Assembly (NCBI GenBank): GCA_913057775.1
Contig: CAJXOG010000002.1
Coordinates: 186,001 to 250,000 of the forward strand
DNA: 64,000 nucleotides
Direction: 5' to 3'
From: an uncultured Fodinibius sp.
Lineage (GTDB): Bacteria > Bacteroidota > Rhodothermia > Balneolales > Balneolaceae
In this document: in pieces, positions 1-7,914 of the stretch
How positions within the stretch are numbered: the stretch's first letter is position 1
How the letters are laid out: every line of letters begins with the position of its first letter
The notes under the pieces: generated by a model
The model's input: the letters and a program-made list of their open reading frames with translations, nothing else
What the model was told of the DNA's origin: nothing
The model's database searches: none
Translations under genes and position numbers: made by a program

Positions 1-65
1 ATTTAACAGGCAAACAATCGTTTAAGCAATACTTGAAGCAACACGGAGTGGATATTAGTCGATAA
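1..65 (+). CDS. 3' end of an unidentified gene cut by the window edge
   Basis: Reading from base 3, the frame stays open for 20 codons and ends with the stop at 63-65. The C-terminal peptide ends QYLKQHGVDISR. It is too short to assign to a family. It lies about 70 bases upstream of the metal-dependent regulator on the same strand, so it could be the end of a metal-related gene, but nothing in the sequence shows that. It could also be a chance open frame. Confidence 0.35.
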   Translation, partial: LTGKQSFKQYLKQHGVDISR

Positions 66-137
66 TGTGAAAATGTAATGATGTTGAGATATTCTATATA
101 TTAGGGCAATAGAAATAGAGCATAAAAGGTATTCAAG

Positions 138-794
138 ATGGTATTAAGTCAGGCTGTTGAAGATTATCTGAAAGCGATATATACGCTGGAAACAGAAGAC
201 AAAGGGGCATCAACAACGAAGATTGCAGATTCCCTGGATGTGTCATCGGCATCGGCTACCAACATGGTGAAACGGCTGGATAAGATGGGACTGGTTGATT
301 ATGAGTCATACAAAGGGGCACGTTTAACGGATTCGGGCAAGAAGATTGCACTCGAAATTATACGCCACCATCGCTTGCTCGAGCTGTATCTGTTAGAGGT
401 TATGGGCTATTCCTGGGATGAGGTACACGATGAGGCCGAAAAGTTGGAGCATCATATTTCGGAGCGGTTTGAGGATAAAATTGCCCAACTGCTTGATGAT
501 CCCACCCACGATCCACACGGTGATCCCATCCCTACTAAAGAGGGATTAATGCCCGAAATGGATGCGAAACCTCTTGTTGATGGAGAAAAAGAGCGAGAGT
601 ATATAGTCAGCCGGGTAAAAGATCAGAATCCGGAATTACTGCGCTACCTTGAAAAGATCGGCTTGCTACCCGGTATAAAAGTGAGAATAAAAGAAAAAGC
701 TCCTTTTGATGGGCCGATTACCGTGCTTGTTGAAAATGATAAGCAGGTAGTCGGTAACGATGTTGCGAAGAATATCTTTGTTGCAGAGATGTAA
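138..794 (+). CDS. DtxR/MntR-family metal-dependent transcriptional regulator
   Basis: A 218-residue protein with the three-part DtxR layout: N-terminal winged helix-turn-helix (about 1-60), metal-binding and dimerisation domain (about 65-135), and C-terminal SH3-like FeoA domain (about 145-218). It should bind operator DNA when loaded with Mn(II) or Fe(II) and control metal uptake. Residues D9, H78, E101, E104 and H105 fall where B. subtilis MntR has D8, H77, E99, E102 and H103. The DtxR/IdeR cysteine is replaced by E101, which leans towards a manganese-type site. MntR E11 is a lysine here (K12). Length matches the three-domain IdeR type rather than the shorter MntR type. An AAGG site 8 bases upstream supports the start. 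No transporter target is visible in the window. Confidence 0.9.
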   Translation: MVLSQAVEDYLKAIYTLETEDKGASTTKIADSLDVSSASATNMVKRLDKMGLVDYESYKGARLTDSGKKIALEIIRHHRLLELYLLEVMGYSWDEVHDEAEKLEHHISERFEDKIAQLLDDPTHDPHGDPIPTKEGLMPEMDAKPLVDGEKEREYIVSRVKDQNPELLRYLEKIGLLPGIKVRIKEKAPFDGPITVLVENDKQVVGNDVAKNIFVAEM

Positions 795-1053
795 ATGCTT
801 TTCCTGAAAATATAAGTTATGCTCTATCTGGAAGAAGTAATATAGATCGAAAAAGAAATTGTTCTATTACTGTAAATAGATAGAAAAAAGGAACCCATCC
901 TTTTGTAGGTAACTTCTATAAATAGTACAGTTGAAATTATTTGGGCTAAATCCGTATAGCAAGAGAAAAATGGCAGAAACTTTCGTCTTAGTCAGAAGTA
1001 GATGATCAGATTAGCGAACTCTTTTGAGAGGGAAGGCTGATTACCGATGAATA
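795..1053. other. AT-rich intergenic stretch, nothing coding recognised
   Basis: Between the regulator and the bidirectional terminator I see only short broken frames and AT-rich sequence. There is no convincing small ORF, RNA gene or repeat. Confidence 0.5.
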
Positions 1054-1085
1054 AAAAAGCCCGTACTTGGGGGTACGGGCTTTTT
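1054..1085. terminator. Bidirectional intrinsic terminator
   Basis: GCCCGTAC (1059-1066) pairs with GTACGGGC (1073-1080) around a six-base loop. The stem is flanked by A-runs on the left and T-runs on the right, so it can terminate both the rightward regulator transcript and the leftward alcohol dehydrogenase transcript. Confidence 0.85.
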
Positions 1086-1118
1086 ATTTATGAACAGATA
1101 AGTTGAAGGTTTATTTAT

Positions 1119-2159
1119 CTATTTATTTTCGAGTATTACTTTAAGCGCTTTCTCTTCAGAAGCATTGCCAAAAGTATCATACGCATCCATTATTTTGTCT
1201 AATTTAAAATGATGGGTGATCAGCTGATCAGGCTCCAGTTCCCCGGATCCTACGGTTTTCATCAGCATAGGGATAGTATAGGTATCAACCAAACCTGTGG
1301 TCATCGTAATATTTTTAATCCACAGTTCTTCCAGCTTAAAGTCTACACTGGTACCGTGTACTCCCACGATAGCAACCTGCCCGCCGGCTTTGACGATATC
1401 CTGGCAGATATCAAAAGTGGCAGGAACACCAACAGCTTCAATGGAAACATCTACCCCTTTTCCATCGGTGAGTTCCAATATTTTGTCGACAGCATTTTCT
1501 TTACCGCTGTTAACGATGTCTGTAGCCCCAAATTCTTTTGATACTTTGAGGCGGTTGTCATCAAGATCAACCATGATGATTTCGGCAGGAGAATAAAACT
1601 GTGCAGTTAATAGTGCAGCCAGACCGATGGGACCGGCACCAACAATGGCCACTACGTCACCCGGTTTTACTTTGCCATTGAGCACGCCCACTTCAAAGCC
1701 CGTGGGTAAAATATCGCTGAGCATTACTAAGGCTTCTTCATCAGCACCTTCCGGGATGTGGTACAGACTTGTGTCGGCATGTGGGATGCGAACATATTCG
1801 GCCTGAGTACCATCAATGAGGTGACCCAGAATCCAGCCGCCGTCTTCACAGTGAGAATACATCTGCCGTTTACAGTTATCACACTTTCCGCAAGCGGTGA
1901 TACAGCTTATAAGTACGTGGTCTCCCTTTTTAAAGTTCGATACTCCGTCACCCACTTCTTCGATAATACCAACTCCTTCGTGGCCGAGCGTTGTTCCATC
2001 CTCAACAGCAGGGACATCTCCCTTCAAAATGTGAAGATCGGTACCACAAATGGTGGTTTTGGTAATTTTAACAATAGCGTCAGTGGTTTTTTGAACGGTT
2101 GGTTTAGACTTCTCCTCATAGCTACGATTACCGGGGCCGTGATAAACGAGTGCTTTCAT
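1119..2159 (-). CDS. Zinc-dependent alcohol dehydrogenase (MDR superfamily)
   Basis: A 346-residue medium-chain dehydrogenase/reductase, predicted to oxidise an alcohol or polyol with NAD(P) in the cytoplasm. Catalytic zinc residues C38 and H60-E61 (GHE motif) are present. The structural zinc lobe has C90, C93, C96 and C104. The Rossmann nucleotide-binding motif GAGPIG is at 174-179, followed by a VDLDD segment where an acidic residue after the second strand suggests NAD rather than NADP. It is transcribed alone, leftward, ending at a bidirectional terminator. A perfect 14-base palindrome lies about 200 bases upstream and may be its operator. Substrate cannot be told from sequence. Confidence 0.9.
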   Translation of the reverse strand: MKALVYHGPGNRSYEEKSKPTVQKTTDAIVKITKTTICGTDLHILKGDVPAVEDGTTLGHEGVGIIEEVGDGVSNFKKGDHVLISCITACGKCDNCKRQMYSHCEDGGWILGHLIDGTQAEYVRIPHADTSLYHIPEGADEEALVMLSDILPTGFEVGVLNGKVKPGDVVAIVGAGPIGLAALLTAQFYSPAEIIMVDLDDNRLKVSKEFGATDIVNSGKENAVDKILELTDGKGVDVSIEAVGVPATFDICQDIVKAGGQVAIVGVHGTSVDFKLEELWIKNITMTTGLVDTYTIPMLMKTVGSGELEPDQLITHHFKLDKIMDAYDTFGNASEEKALKVILENK

Positions 2160-2361
2160 AATAGGTACCTCTCATCTTTTGTTAGGAAGCATCTTCATAA
2201 ATTTTTTACGGGATGCACTGATTGCTTTTCTACCTATTATTAATTGCAATAGGTGTGCCATTGTTAGCGTCATTTCCATACTTATTATGAAGGCATTAGG
2301 ATGGTAGGAAGGCTCATTACTATAGGTTTTGACGAGTTCTATTTTGAAGTATTAAAAAGTG

Positions 2362-2375
2362 TTGCACCGGTGCAA
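2362..2375. promoter_or_regulatory. Perfect 14-base palindrome, LacI-type operator candidate
   Basis: TTGCACCGGTGCAA is identical to its reverse complement, with the central CG typical of LacI/GalR-family operators. It sits about 203 bases upstream of the alcohol dehydrogenase start. No LacI-family gene is in the window, so the regulator is unknown and the role is inference. Confidence 0.45.
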
Positions 2376-2410
2376 TAGTGTGATTAAACCAATTCGCAGT
2401 AATGCATAAA

Positions 2411-2442
2411 AAAAGCACCGACTTTTTACAGTCGATGCTTTT
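2411..2442 (-). terminator. Intrinsic terminator of the tricorn-like protease gene
   Basis: On the minus strand an imperfect stem (AGCATCGACT with AGTCGGTGCT, one mismatch) is followed by a run of T residues, starting about 22 bases after the stop codon at 2465. Confidence 0.8.
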
Positions 2443-2464
2443 AAAACAAAGGATTGATCAAGTA

Positions 2465-5400
2465 TTAATCGCTATCAATTTGACCAAGTAATTCATTAAC
2501 GGCTCGTTTAAGCTGTTTGTCTTCGCCGGATCTATAATCGGGCGGATTAATGACCTTGATATCAGGCACCGCCGGGACGCGATCCATATTGTTATCTGTA
2601 TTTTTGACGAACCAACCGCGGAATGGAAGTCGTACATACGAACCACCCATAAGGCCAGCTCCTCCGGTAGAAATTACCGCGCCGAACGTGGGTTCTCCAA
2701 CCAACGTACCCAAATCTAACTGTTTGTATGCATGTGAGAAGATCTCTGCATTTGAATAACTGTTCTGATTAGCCAGGGTGATAGAATGTTTGGTCCAGCT
2801 GGATAGAGGCAACCGCTCTCCAAAGGGATAGTGTTCGCGGAAGTTGGTTTTATTTTTTGAAAGATTGTCAGTTGCTCCTCTTGGAATCGTATAGGCATGT
2901 TGACGATATTTTAGCACCGTTAAGAGGTAGTCGGTCGTCCAGCCGCCACCGTTGTATCGCACATCTATAACAATTCCTTCCTTGTCTTCACCGGTGGCCA
3001 CGAGCTCGCGTTCAAAACGTTCAAAGCTGGGCCAGTTCATCCCTTCAACATGGATATAGCCTAATTTTCCATTCGAGTATTTCTCTGTCAGCTCTTTGCG
3101 CTTTTCAACCCATTCATTGTAAAGCTGGTCGCTGAGATTATCGGTAGGTTCAATAACAACTTCACGGTTTTCGCCATCAGAATTTTGAACCTGTAGCAGA
3201 GTCGGAGTATCAACTCTGTCGGAAAGCAAGCTGTAATAATTATCTACTTCGGCAACCTGTTGGCCTCCAACGGCTGTAATTGTATCTCCTACATTTAGAG
3301 TGCTCATTTCACGATCAGCAGGAGAGTTGGGAACCACCCGAACGACACGTACTCCATTGGAAGTCGGTTCAACTTCAGCGCCAATAAGTCCAGTTCGTGT
3401 TTCTTGCGTTTCGGCGCGATCTGAGCCGTAAAAGCCCATGTGACTGGCATTGAGTTCGCCAAGCATCATGTTTACAACATCTTGAAAATCTCGATCTGTT
3501 GACGTTTTTAATGCCCAGGGCTTGTAATGTTTCTTAAGGGCTGTCCAGTCTTGGCCATGGAAATTAGGATCATAGAAATTGACATTCAGTTTTCGCCATG
3601 CCTCTTCAAAAATCTGCTCACGCTGTTTATTATGATTGATTTTCATGCTCGCACGATAGGGCAGCTGCTCAAGACTATTTTTCTCAAGATCGTAGCGTCC
3701 GATTTTTCCACCGCCCTGCATAAAATAGAGGCTATTTAAATCTGTGTTTAAGCGAAGGTCATTCGGGTCCACGCCTTGATCGGTAAGAGCGGAAATCTGA
3801 CTGCCATCCCATTTTGCTTTGTAGATATCTTCATCAGCATCATCGCCCACAAAGTAGAATGTTTGTCCATCTTGGGAGATCGCAATATTCGATTCGTCCC
3901 CGGGCATTGAAGTAACTTGGTGTAATCGCTTGTAAAGGCCATCAAAGTCGATTGATACATTTACTCCAACCGTGTCTTCCGGTGATACTACTTTTGGGTT
4001 TTTACTTTTATCCCAGTCAAGTTTTGTGCGCTGCCAATCGCGCTTATTGAGCCAGGCAAACCAGACATCATCATCGCCATTATTGCGATTTGACAGAAAG
4101 GCTACTTTGCTGCCGTCAGGACTCCAAACAGGATCGGTATCGGGGCGGGGATGCTTGCTTATATTTACCGGTTCCTTGGAATTATCTGCGGGATGGATAT
4201 AAATCTCATGATTGAAATCGAGATCGGGCATAGAATACGCCAGCCACTCATTATCAGGACTCCAGGCTACATCGCTGGCCTCCGCCCATCCATTATCTAC
4301 TAAGATAGTTTCTTCACCGAGATTGTCTCTCCCGGAAACTTTTGATACTACCAGTTGTCCGCGGCCGCGATTAAAGGCTACTTTTTTACCGTGGGGCGAA
4401 ACCACGGGATTGCGTTCACCCATTTCGGTATCAGTAAGCTGCTTTGTTTCAAATTGGAGACTTTCAAAAAGATCGTTGGTATCTTTTTGTGAAGGTTGAA
4501 TCGAAAAGAGGTCATATTGACCGTTTCTATCGCTGGCAAATATCAGTGTAGAATCATTTAAAAATGCCACATCACGATCGCGATAAGGATGATCAGTAAC
4601 CTTCACTGACCGCTGTTTGGACGGGTCGTTATGCTTGACAAAAATTTCCCCTTCGATTACAAATGCCAGCCATTCTCCACTTGGGGATACATCGAACTCT
4701 TGTGCATCTTCGGTAAAAGTTTTCTGCTCAATATTATAAAACCGCTGGTCCTGGGTAACATCCAGAGGTAAACGATTACTATTTCCTTCTTGAGGGTCAA
4801 GTGTAAAAAGTCCTGTTTTACGTTCGTAAACAATACGCTGTTCTTGGTCGTCAATATCAAAATAGCGAATGCCGTCATCCTTGAAATCAGTTACGGCGAT
4901 GGGAGAATAGTTCGGGCTGGCGTCATCGTTTATTTTCACTTTGTGGATGTTATGCGCCCCGTTTCTTTCACTCAAGAAGTAAAGCGTTCGGCTGTCGGTG
5001 AAGGTGGGATACATGTCATTCCCCTTAAAATCGGTAAGCTGATGATAGCTTTCGTTTTCCAGATCATAGAGCCAAATATCTTTGTTTGCCGACCCGCGAT
5101 ACCGTTTGCGAAATTCTTTATTATACCCTCGGACAAATACTAAAAATCGTCCATCGGGACTCATCTCCGCCATCATCCCAAAAGAATCAAAAAAGCGGTC
5201 GGGAGTGCCGCCTTCAGCACCTACGGTATGAATCTCCGGTTCCCATTCTACCTGGTTGAACAGTCGGTTACTGGTAAAAATAACGCTGTTGCCGGGCGTC
5301 CATCCGGTTAATTCATCATCGGTAGAATGGTAGGTGAGTCGTTTGATCTGACTGCCGTTTTGATCCATTACAAACACATCGTCATTTCCGTGGCGATCGC

Positions 5401-5647
5401 TGGTAAAGGCAATCTGGTTGCCCCCCTGACTCCATTCGGGATAGGCTTCATATGCTTCGTGCAGAGTCAGCCGCCAGGCGCGGCCGCCTTCAGCCGGTAC
5501 TGTCCATATATCGCCTTGATACGAAAATGCAATCGTAGAGCCATCGGGACTGATAGCAGGAAAGCGGGCAAAGGGTTCATCTGACTGAGCAAGTGAAATA
5601 CTAAAAAATAAAAACAGGATACCAACGGTAAGAAATAGCTTTTTCAT
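2465..5647 (-). CDS. Tricorn-like periplasmic S41 peptidase with beta-propeller and PDZ domain
   Basis: A 1060-residue secreted protease. An N-terminal signal peptide ends at about residue 20 (SLAQ). Residues 22 to about 640 contain repeated TolB/WD40-like PD40 propeller blades (SPDGS, WSPDN, VAFLSNR motifs). A C1-like segment follows, then a PDZ domain at about 753-835 and the S41 catalytic core. S735-H736 (NASHMG) and the nucleophile S965 (NSYSNAE) match Tricorn S745, H746 and S965. The family degrades peptides; with a signal peptide it should act in the periplasm or at the outer membrane. It is transcribed alone, with its own terminator. The assignment to the S41 tricorn-like family is strong; the substrate is unknown. 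Confidence 0.93.
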   Translation of the reverse strand: MKKLFLTVGILFLFFSISLAQSDEPFARFPAISPDGSTIAFSYQGDIWTVPAEGGRAWRLTLHEAYEAYPEWSQGGNQIAFTSDRHGNDDVFVMDQNGSQIKRLTYHSTDDELTGWTPGNSVIFTSNRLFNQVEWEPEIHTVGAEGGTPDRFFDSFGMMAEMSPDGRFLVFVRGYNKEFRKRYRGSANKDIWLYDLENESYHQLTDFKGNDMYPTFTDSRTLYFLSERNGAHNIHKVKINDDASPNYSPIAVTDFKDDGIRYFDIDDQEQRIVYERKTGLFTLDPQEGNSNRLPLDVTQDQRFYNIEQKTFTEDAQEFDVSPSGEWLAFVIEGEIFVKHNDPSKQRSVKVTDHPYRDRDVAFLNDSTLIFASDRNGQYDLFSIQPSQKDTNDLFESLQFETKQLTDTEMGERNPVVSPHGKKVAFNRGRGQLVVSKVSGRDNLGEETILVDNGWAEASDVAWSPDNEWLAYSMPDLDFNHEIYIHPADNSKEPVNISKHPRPDTDPVWSPDGSKVAFLSNRNNGDDDVWFAWLNKRDWQRTKLDWDKSKNPKVVSPEDTVGVNVSIDFDGLYKRLHQVTSMPGDESNIAISQDGQTFYFVGDDADEDIYKAKWDGSQISALTDQGVDPNDLRLNTDLNSLYFMQGGGKIGRYDLEKNSLEQLPYRASMKINHNKQREQIFEEAWRKLNVNFYDPNFHGQDWTALKKHYKPWALKTSTDRDFQDVVNMMLGELNASHMGFYGSDRAETQETRTGLIGAEVEPTSNGVRVVRVVPNSPADREMSTLNVGDTITAVGGQQVAEVDNYYSLLSDRVDTPTLLQVQNSDGENREVVIEPTDNLSDQLYNEWVEKRKELTEKYSNGKLGYIHVEGMNWPSFERFERELVATGEDKEGIVIDVRYNGGGWTTDYLLTVLKYRQHAYTIPRGATDNLSKNKTNFREHYPFGERLPLSSWTKHSITLANQNSYSNAEIFSHAYKQLDLGTLVGEPTFGAVISTGGAGLMGGSYVRLPFRGWFVKNTDNNMDRVPAVPDIKVINPPDYRSGEDKQLKRAVNELLGQIDSD

Positions 5648-5762
5648 AATCTGGAGTTAGTTAAAAATAGGTCTGAGTAGCTTTTAATTGATGAATAACT
5701 ATTTGAAAGTAATCAACTATAAAATCCTATTATGTAAGAGATTTTAAACAGAAGCAAATTTA

Positions 5763-5770
5763 CAAATGTA
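5763..5770 (-). promoter_or_regulatory. Possible Bacteroidota-type -7 box for the tricorn-like gene
   Basis: On the minus strand the sequence reads TACATTTG, matching the TAnnTTTG consensus of Bacteroidota housekeeping promoters. It lies about 116 bases upstream of the protease start codon. The -33 element is weak, so this is a candidate only. Confidence 0.3.
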
Positions 5771-5834
5771 TAAGACGGAATGTTTTAAAATTATGATAAA
5801 GTTTGGAACTGTAACTAATAGTAAGGCCTATTTG

Positions 5835-7733
5835 CTAATCTGTTTTAACATCTATAAGCTGGTTAAATTGCAATAACAGCCGTTCGGTTGCCGATAAATT
5901 TTGCAGTTCTTCTCGTATCTGGACGGCAAGTTTAGGTTTGTCTGTAATAATGCCATCTACGTTATATTCAATCATATTTGCCATAATATTGACACGATTG
6001 ATAGTCCAGGCATAGACTTCTATACCTTGGTTTTGAATTCTTTTAACAAGGGGAGGGGTAATTGCTCTGTGGTTTATTGCCAGTACGTCAACAGGTAGTT
6101 GGCTTTTATCACCTACCCAGAAGGCAGATACGTAGCCTATAGTAATATTTGGAGCTATTTTTTTTATTAGCCGAATAGTGTCAAAATCGAGGGACATGAT
6201 CATGACTTCATTCTCCATTCCTTTTTCATTTATAGCCCCAATAACTTTATGAGCTAATACCTCCGTTGATTGCTTTAGTTCAATCATCAGTCCAATTTTT
6301 CCACGGCTTGCAGCTAAAAAATCATCCAGCGTATGTATCTTATGCCGGGAGCTTTTCTCATTAGCATATGCCTCTTCAATAATTTTCTGCAAGTGGTTAT
6401 AGTCTGTTTCTGAGATAGGAGCCGGATTATTCGCAATACGCATAAGATCAACATCGTGGGCCACTACAACTATACTATCGCGACTTAGCTGAACATCAAT
6501 CTCGGCCCAGTTAGCTTTAGTTTGCATGGTAAGGTCAAGGGCTTGCAGCGTATTCTCAGGAGCCGGAGGCGGCCCGGCACGATGGGCTGCTATTTTAACT
6601 TGGCTGCTATTTGTCTCTGGGATCTGCTCTATCATGTAGCCACTGAAAACAAAGCTGATGAAAACAATACCTCCAACTACGAGGAAAAGAAATTGCGGTC
6701 GAAAACCCTTTTTTAATATAGAAGCAAGTTTTTTGAATTTGTATCGTGAAGGCGGGGCCGAAGTAGCTTTAATCTCCTGAAAATTTTGAAAGTATAACTT
6801 TGTGATAAGTGTTGATACGTAAGAAAACCCGAGAAAGGAGATAATGGCATCAAGTGAGAGAGAGGCCATTAAATAGATTCCTGTTGCAAGGGCAATGATT
6901 CGTAAACTACTTGTGAAGTCGGTTATCCAGCTGATTATCCAAAAGGATGCTGCAAAAAGAATGGCATCCGCTATAAATCGAGTAATTACCCAGAAGCTGA
7001 TGGCAGAGAGAATGGATTTCAGCTGTTTATTATATGTTTGAAAGCCAATTTGCCAGGCAGATCGCAATGATTGTCTAATGGATTTTTGACTATGCAGATA
7101 CGTTGGCAGTGCAAATAAAAACCGGCTACATAAATAAGCGATAGCCAGTAGCCAGATTAAAAACCAAACTACAGATGTAATGATGGCAATGTGCCATTCT
7201 ATTGGGGTTACCGAGAGATAGTAATTGATGTCATAGGTATCCAGTAATAGCTCATATATTAATGCCAGACCTGTCGCCAGCGGTAATAATAGGAGCAGCC
7301 CGGTTGCTACAATAAATAAACACAGCCGAAATAAAAGATGAGTTTTGCTGAGGATGCGAAATATAATATTTCGAAAATCAACAGTGTGGTTGTTGATGTC
7401 ATCAGCTACAATCTGGAAGATGCCTGTGAACCGAAGAATCCATCCGGTGAGCGTGAGAGCAGCCCCCAATAGTATATAGCTTGCACCCACGGGCGACAGC
7501 AACCAGGAAATGAGTTTTTCATTGCCGACTACAAGTTGCCCACTGCGGAAAAATTCCAGGCCCAGTACCACTGACGAAATAGGGGCTAAGATAATAGCAA
7601 TGATTCCCCATATGAGTATTGTCCAGGCTGCCATCGGTTTCCAGAGGTGGATAACGCGTCTCCAGGTAGAGCGAATAAGATTTGAATGCAAAATATTTCG
7701 GATAAATTTATTCATCAGGTCTATGATAAACAT
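5835..7733 (-). CDS. Glycerophosphodiester phosphodiesterase with N-terminal multi-spanning membrane domain
   Basis: A 632-residue protein. The first 370 residues form about seven hydrophobic segments resembling the GDPD-associated membrane domain family. The C-terminal part (about 378-615) is a GDPD TIM barrel with the catalytic pattern H384 (HRAGP), E411 and D413 (AEIDV) and H426 (VAHD). The family hydrolyses glycerophosphodiesters to an alcohol and glycerol-3-phosphate. The membrane domain suggests action at the membrane on lipid head groups. It may start at M1 or M7; neither has a clear ribosome site. It is transcribed leftward alone. A separate membrane-only protein at 52716-53369 looks superficially similar to its N-terminal part. 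Confidence 0.9.
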   Translation of the reverse strand: MFIIDLMNKFIRNILHSNLIRSTWRRVIHLWKPMAAWTILIWGIIAIILAPISSVVLGLEFFRSGQLVVGNEKLISWLLSPVGASYILLGAALTLTGWILRFTGIFQIVADDINNHTVDFRNIIFRILSKTHLLFRLCLFIVATGLLLLLPLATGLALIYELLLDTYDINYYLSVTPIEWHIAIITSVVWFLIWLLAIAYLCSRFLFALPTYLHSQKSIRQSLRSAWQIGFQTYNKQLKSILSAISFWVITRFIADAILFAASFWIISWITDFTSSLRIIALATGIYLMASLSLDAIISFLGFSYVSTLITKLYFQNFQEIKATSAPPSRYKFKKLASILKKGFRPQFLFLVVGGIVFISFVFSGYMIEQIPETNSSQVKIAAHRAGPPPAPENTLQALDLTMQTKANWAEIDVQLSRDSIVVVAHDVDLMRIANNPAPISETDYNHLQKIIEEAYANEKSSRHKIHTLDDFLAASRGKIGLMIELKQSTEVLAHKVIGAINEKGMENEVMIMSLDFDTIRLIKKIAPNITIGYVSAFWVGDKSQLPVDVLAINHRAITPPLVKRIQNQGIEVYAWTINRVNIMANMIEYNVDGIITDKPKLAVQIREELQNLSATERLLLQFNQLIDVKTD

Positions 7734-7804
7734 TGACCGACAAAAACCAATCTTTGGTAAAGGGTTCTTGAGGAATGAGATATTGATCGATTCTCAATCA
7801 AAAT

Positions 7805-7836
7805 AAAAAAGGCAGACCTTTAGTTGGTCTGCCTTT
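7805..7836 (-). terminator. Intrinsic terminator of the HisKA_2 kinase gene
   Basis: GGCAGACC (7811-7818) pairs with GGTCTGCC (7825-7832) with a six-base loop. The A-run at 7805-7810 reads as a T-tract for the leftward transcript, and T residues on the other side make it usable in both directions. Confidence 0.85.
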
Positions 7837-7870
7837 TAACACAATGGGGATTGTGTTTGCCGTTGAAATT

Positions 7871-7898
7871 GACCGGGGATCAGAATAGATCCACGGTC
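7871..7898 (-). other. Extra hairpin in the kinase 3' region
   Basis: GACCGGGGATC pairs with GATCCACGGTC around a six-base loop, with one internal mismatch. It lies between the kinase stop codon and the terminator and has no T-tract, so it may protect the transcript 3' end or bind a factor. Confidence 0.5.
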
Positions 7899-7914
7899 CT
7901 GTAGAAAAACTTGC

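Larger units (their letters stand above)
2160..2464. other. Intergenic region with ADH promoter side, palindrome and protease terminator
   Basis: This 305-base gap separates two leftward genes. It carries the perfect palindrome at 2362-2375 and the intrinsic terminator of the upstream protease at 2411-2442. No open frame of note is seen. Confidence 0.6.

Noticed and set aside
1758-2243. Long plus-strand frame opposite the alcohol dehydrogenase
   Set aside because: It is a shadow of a strongly supported gene and shows no protein-like pattern of its own.
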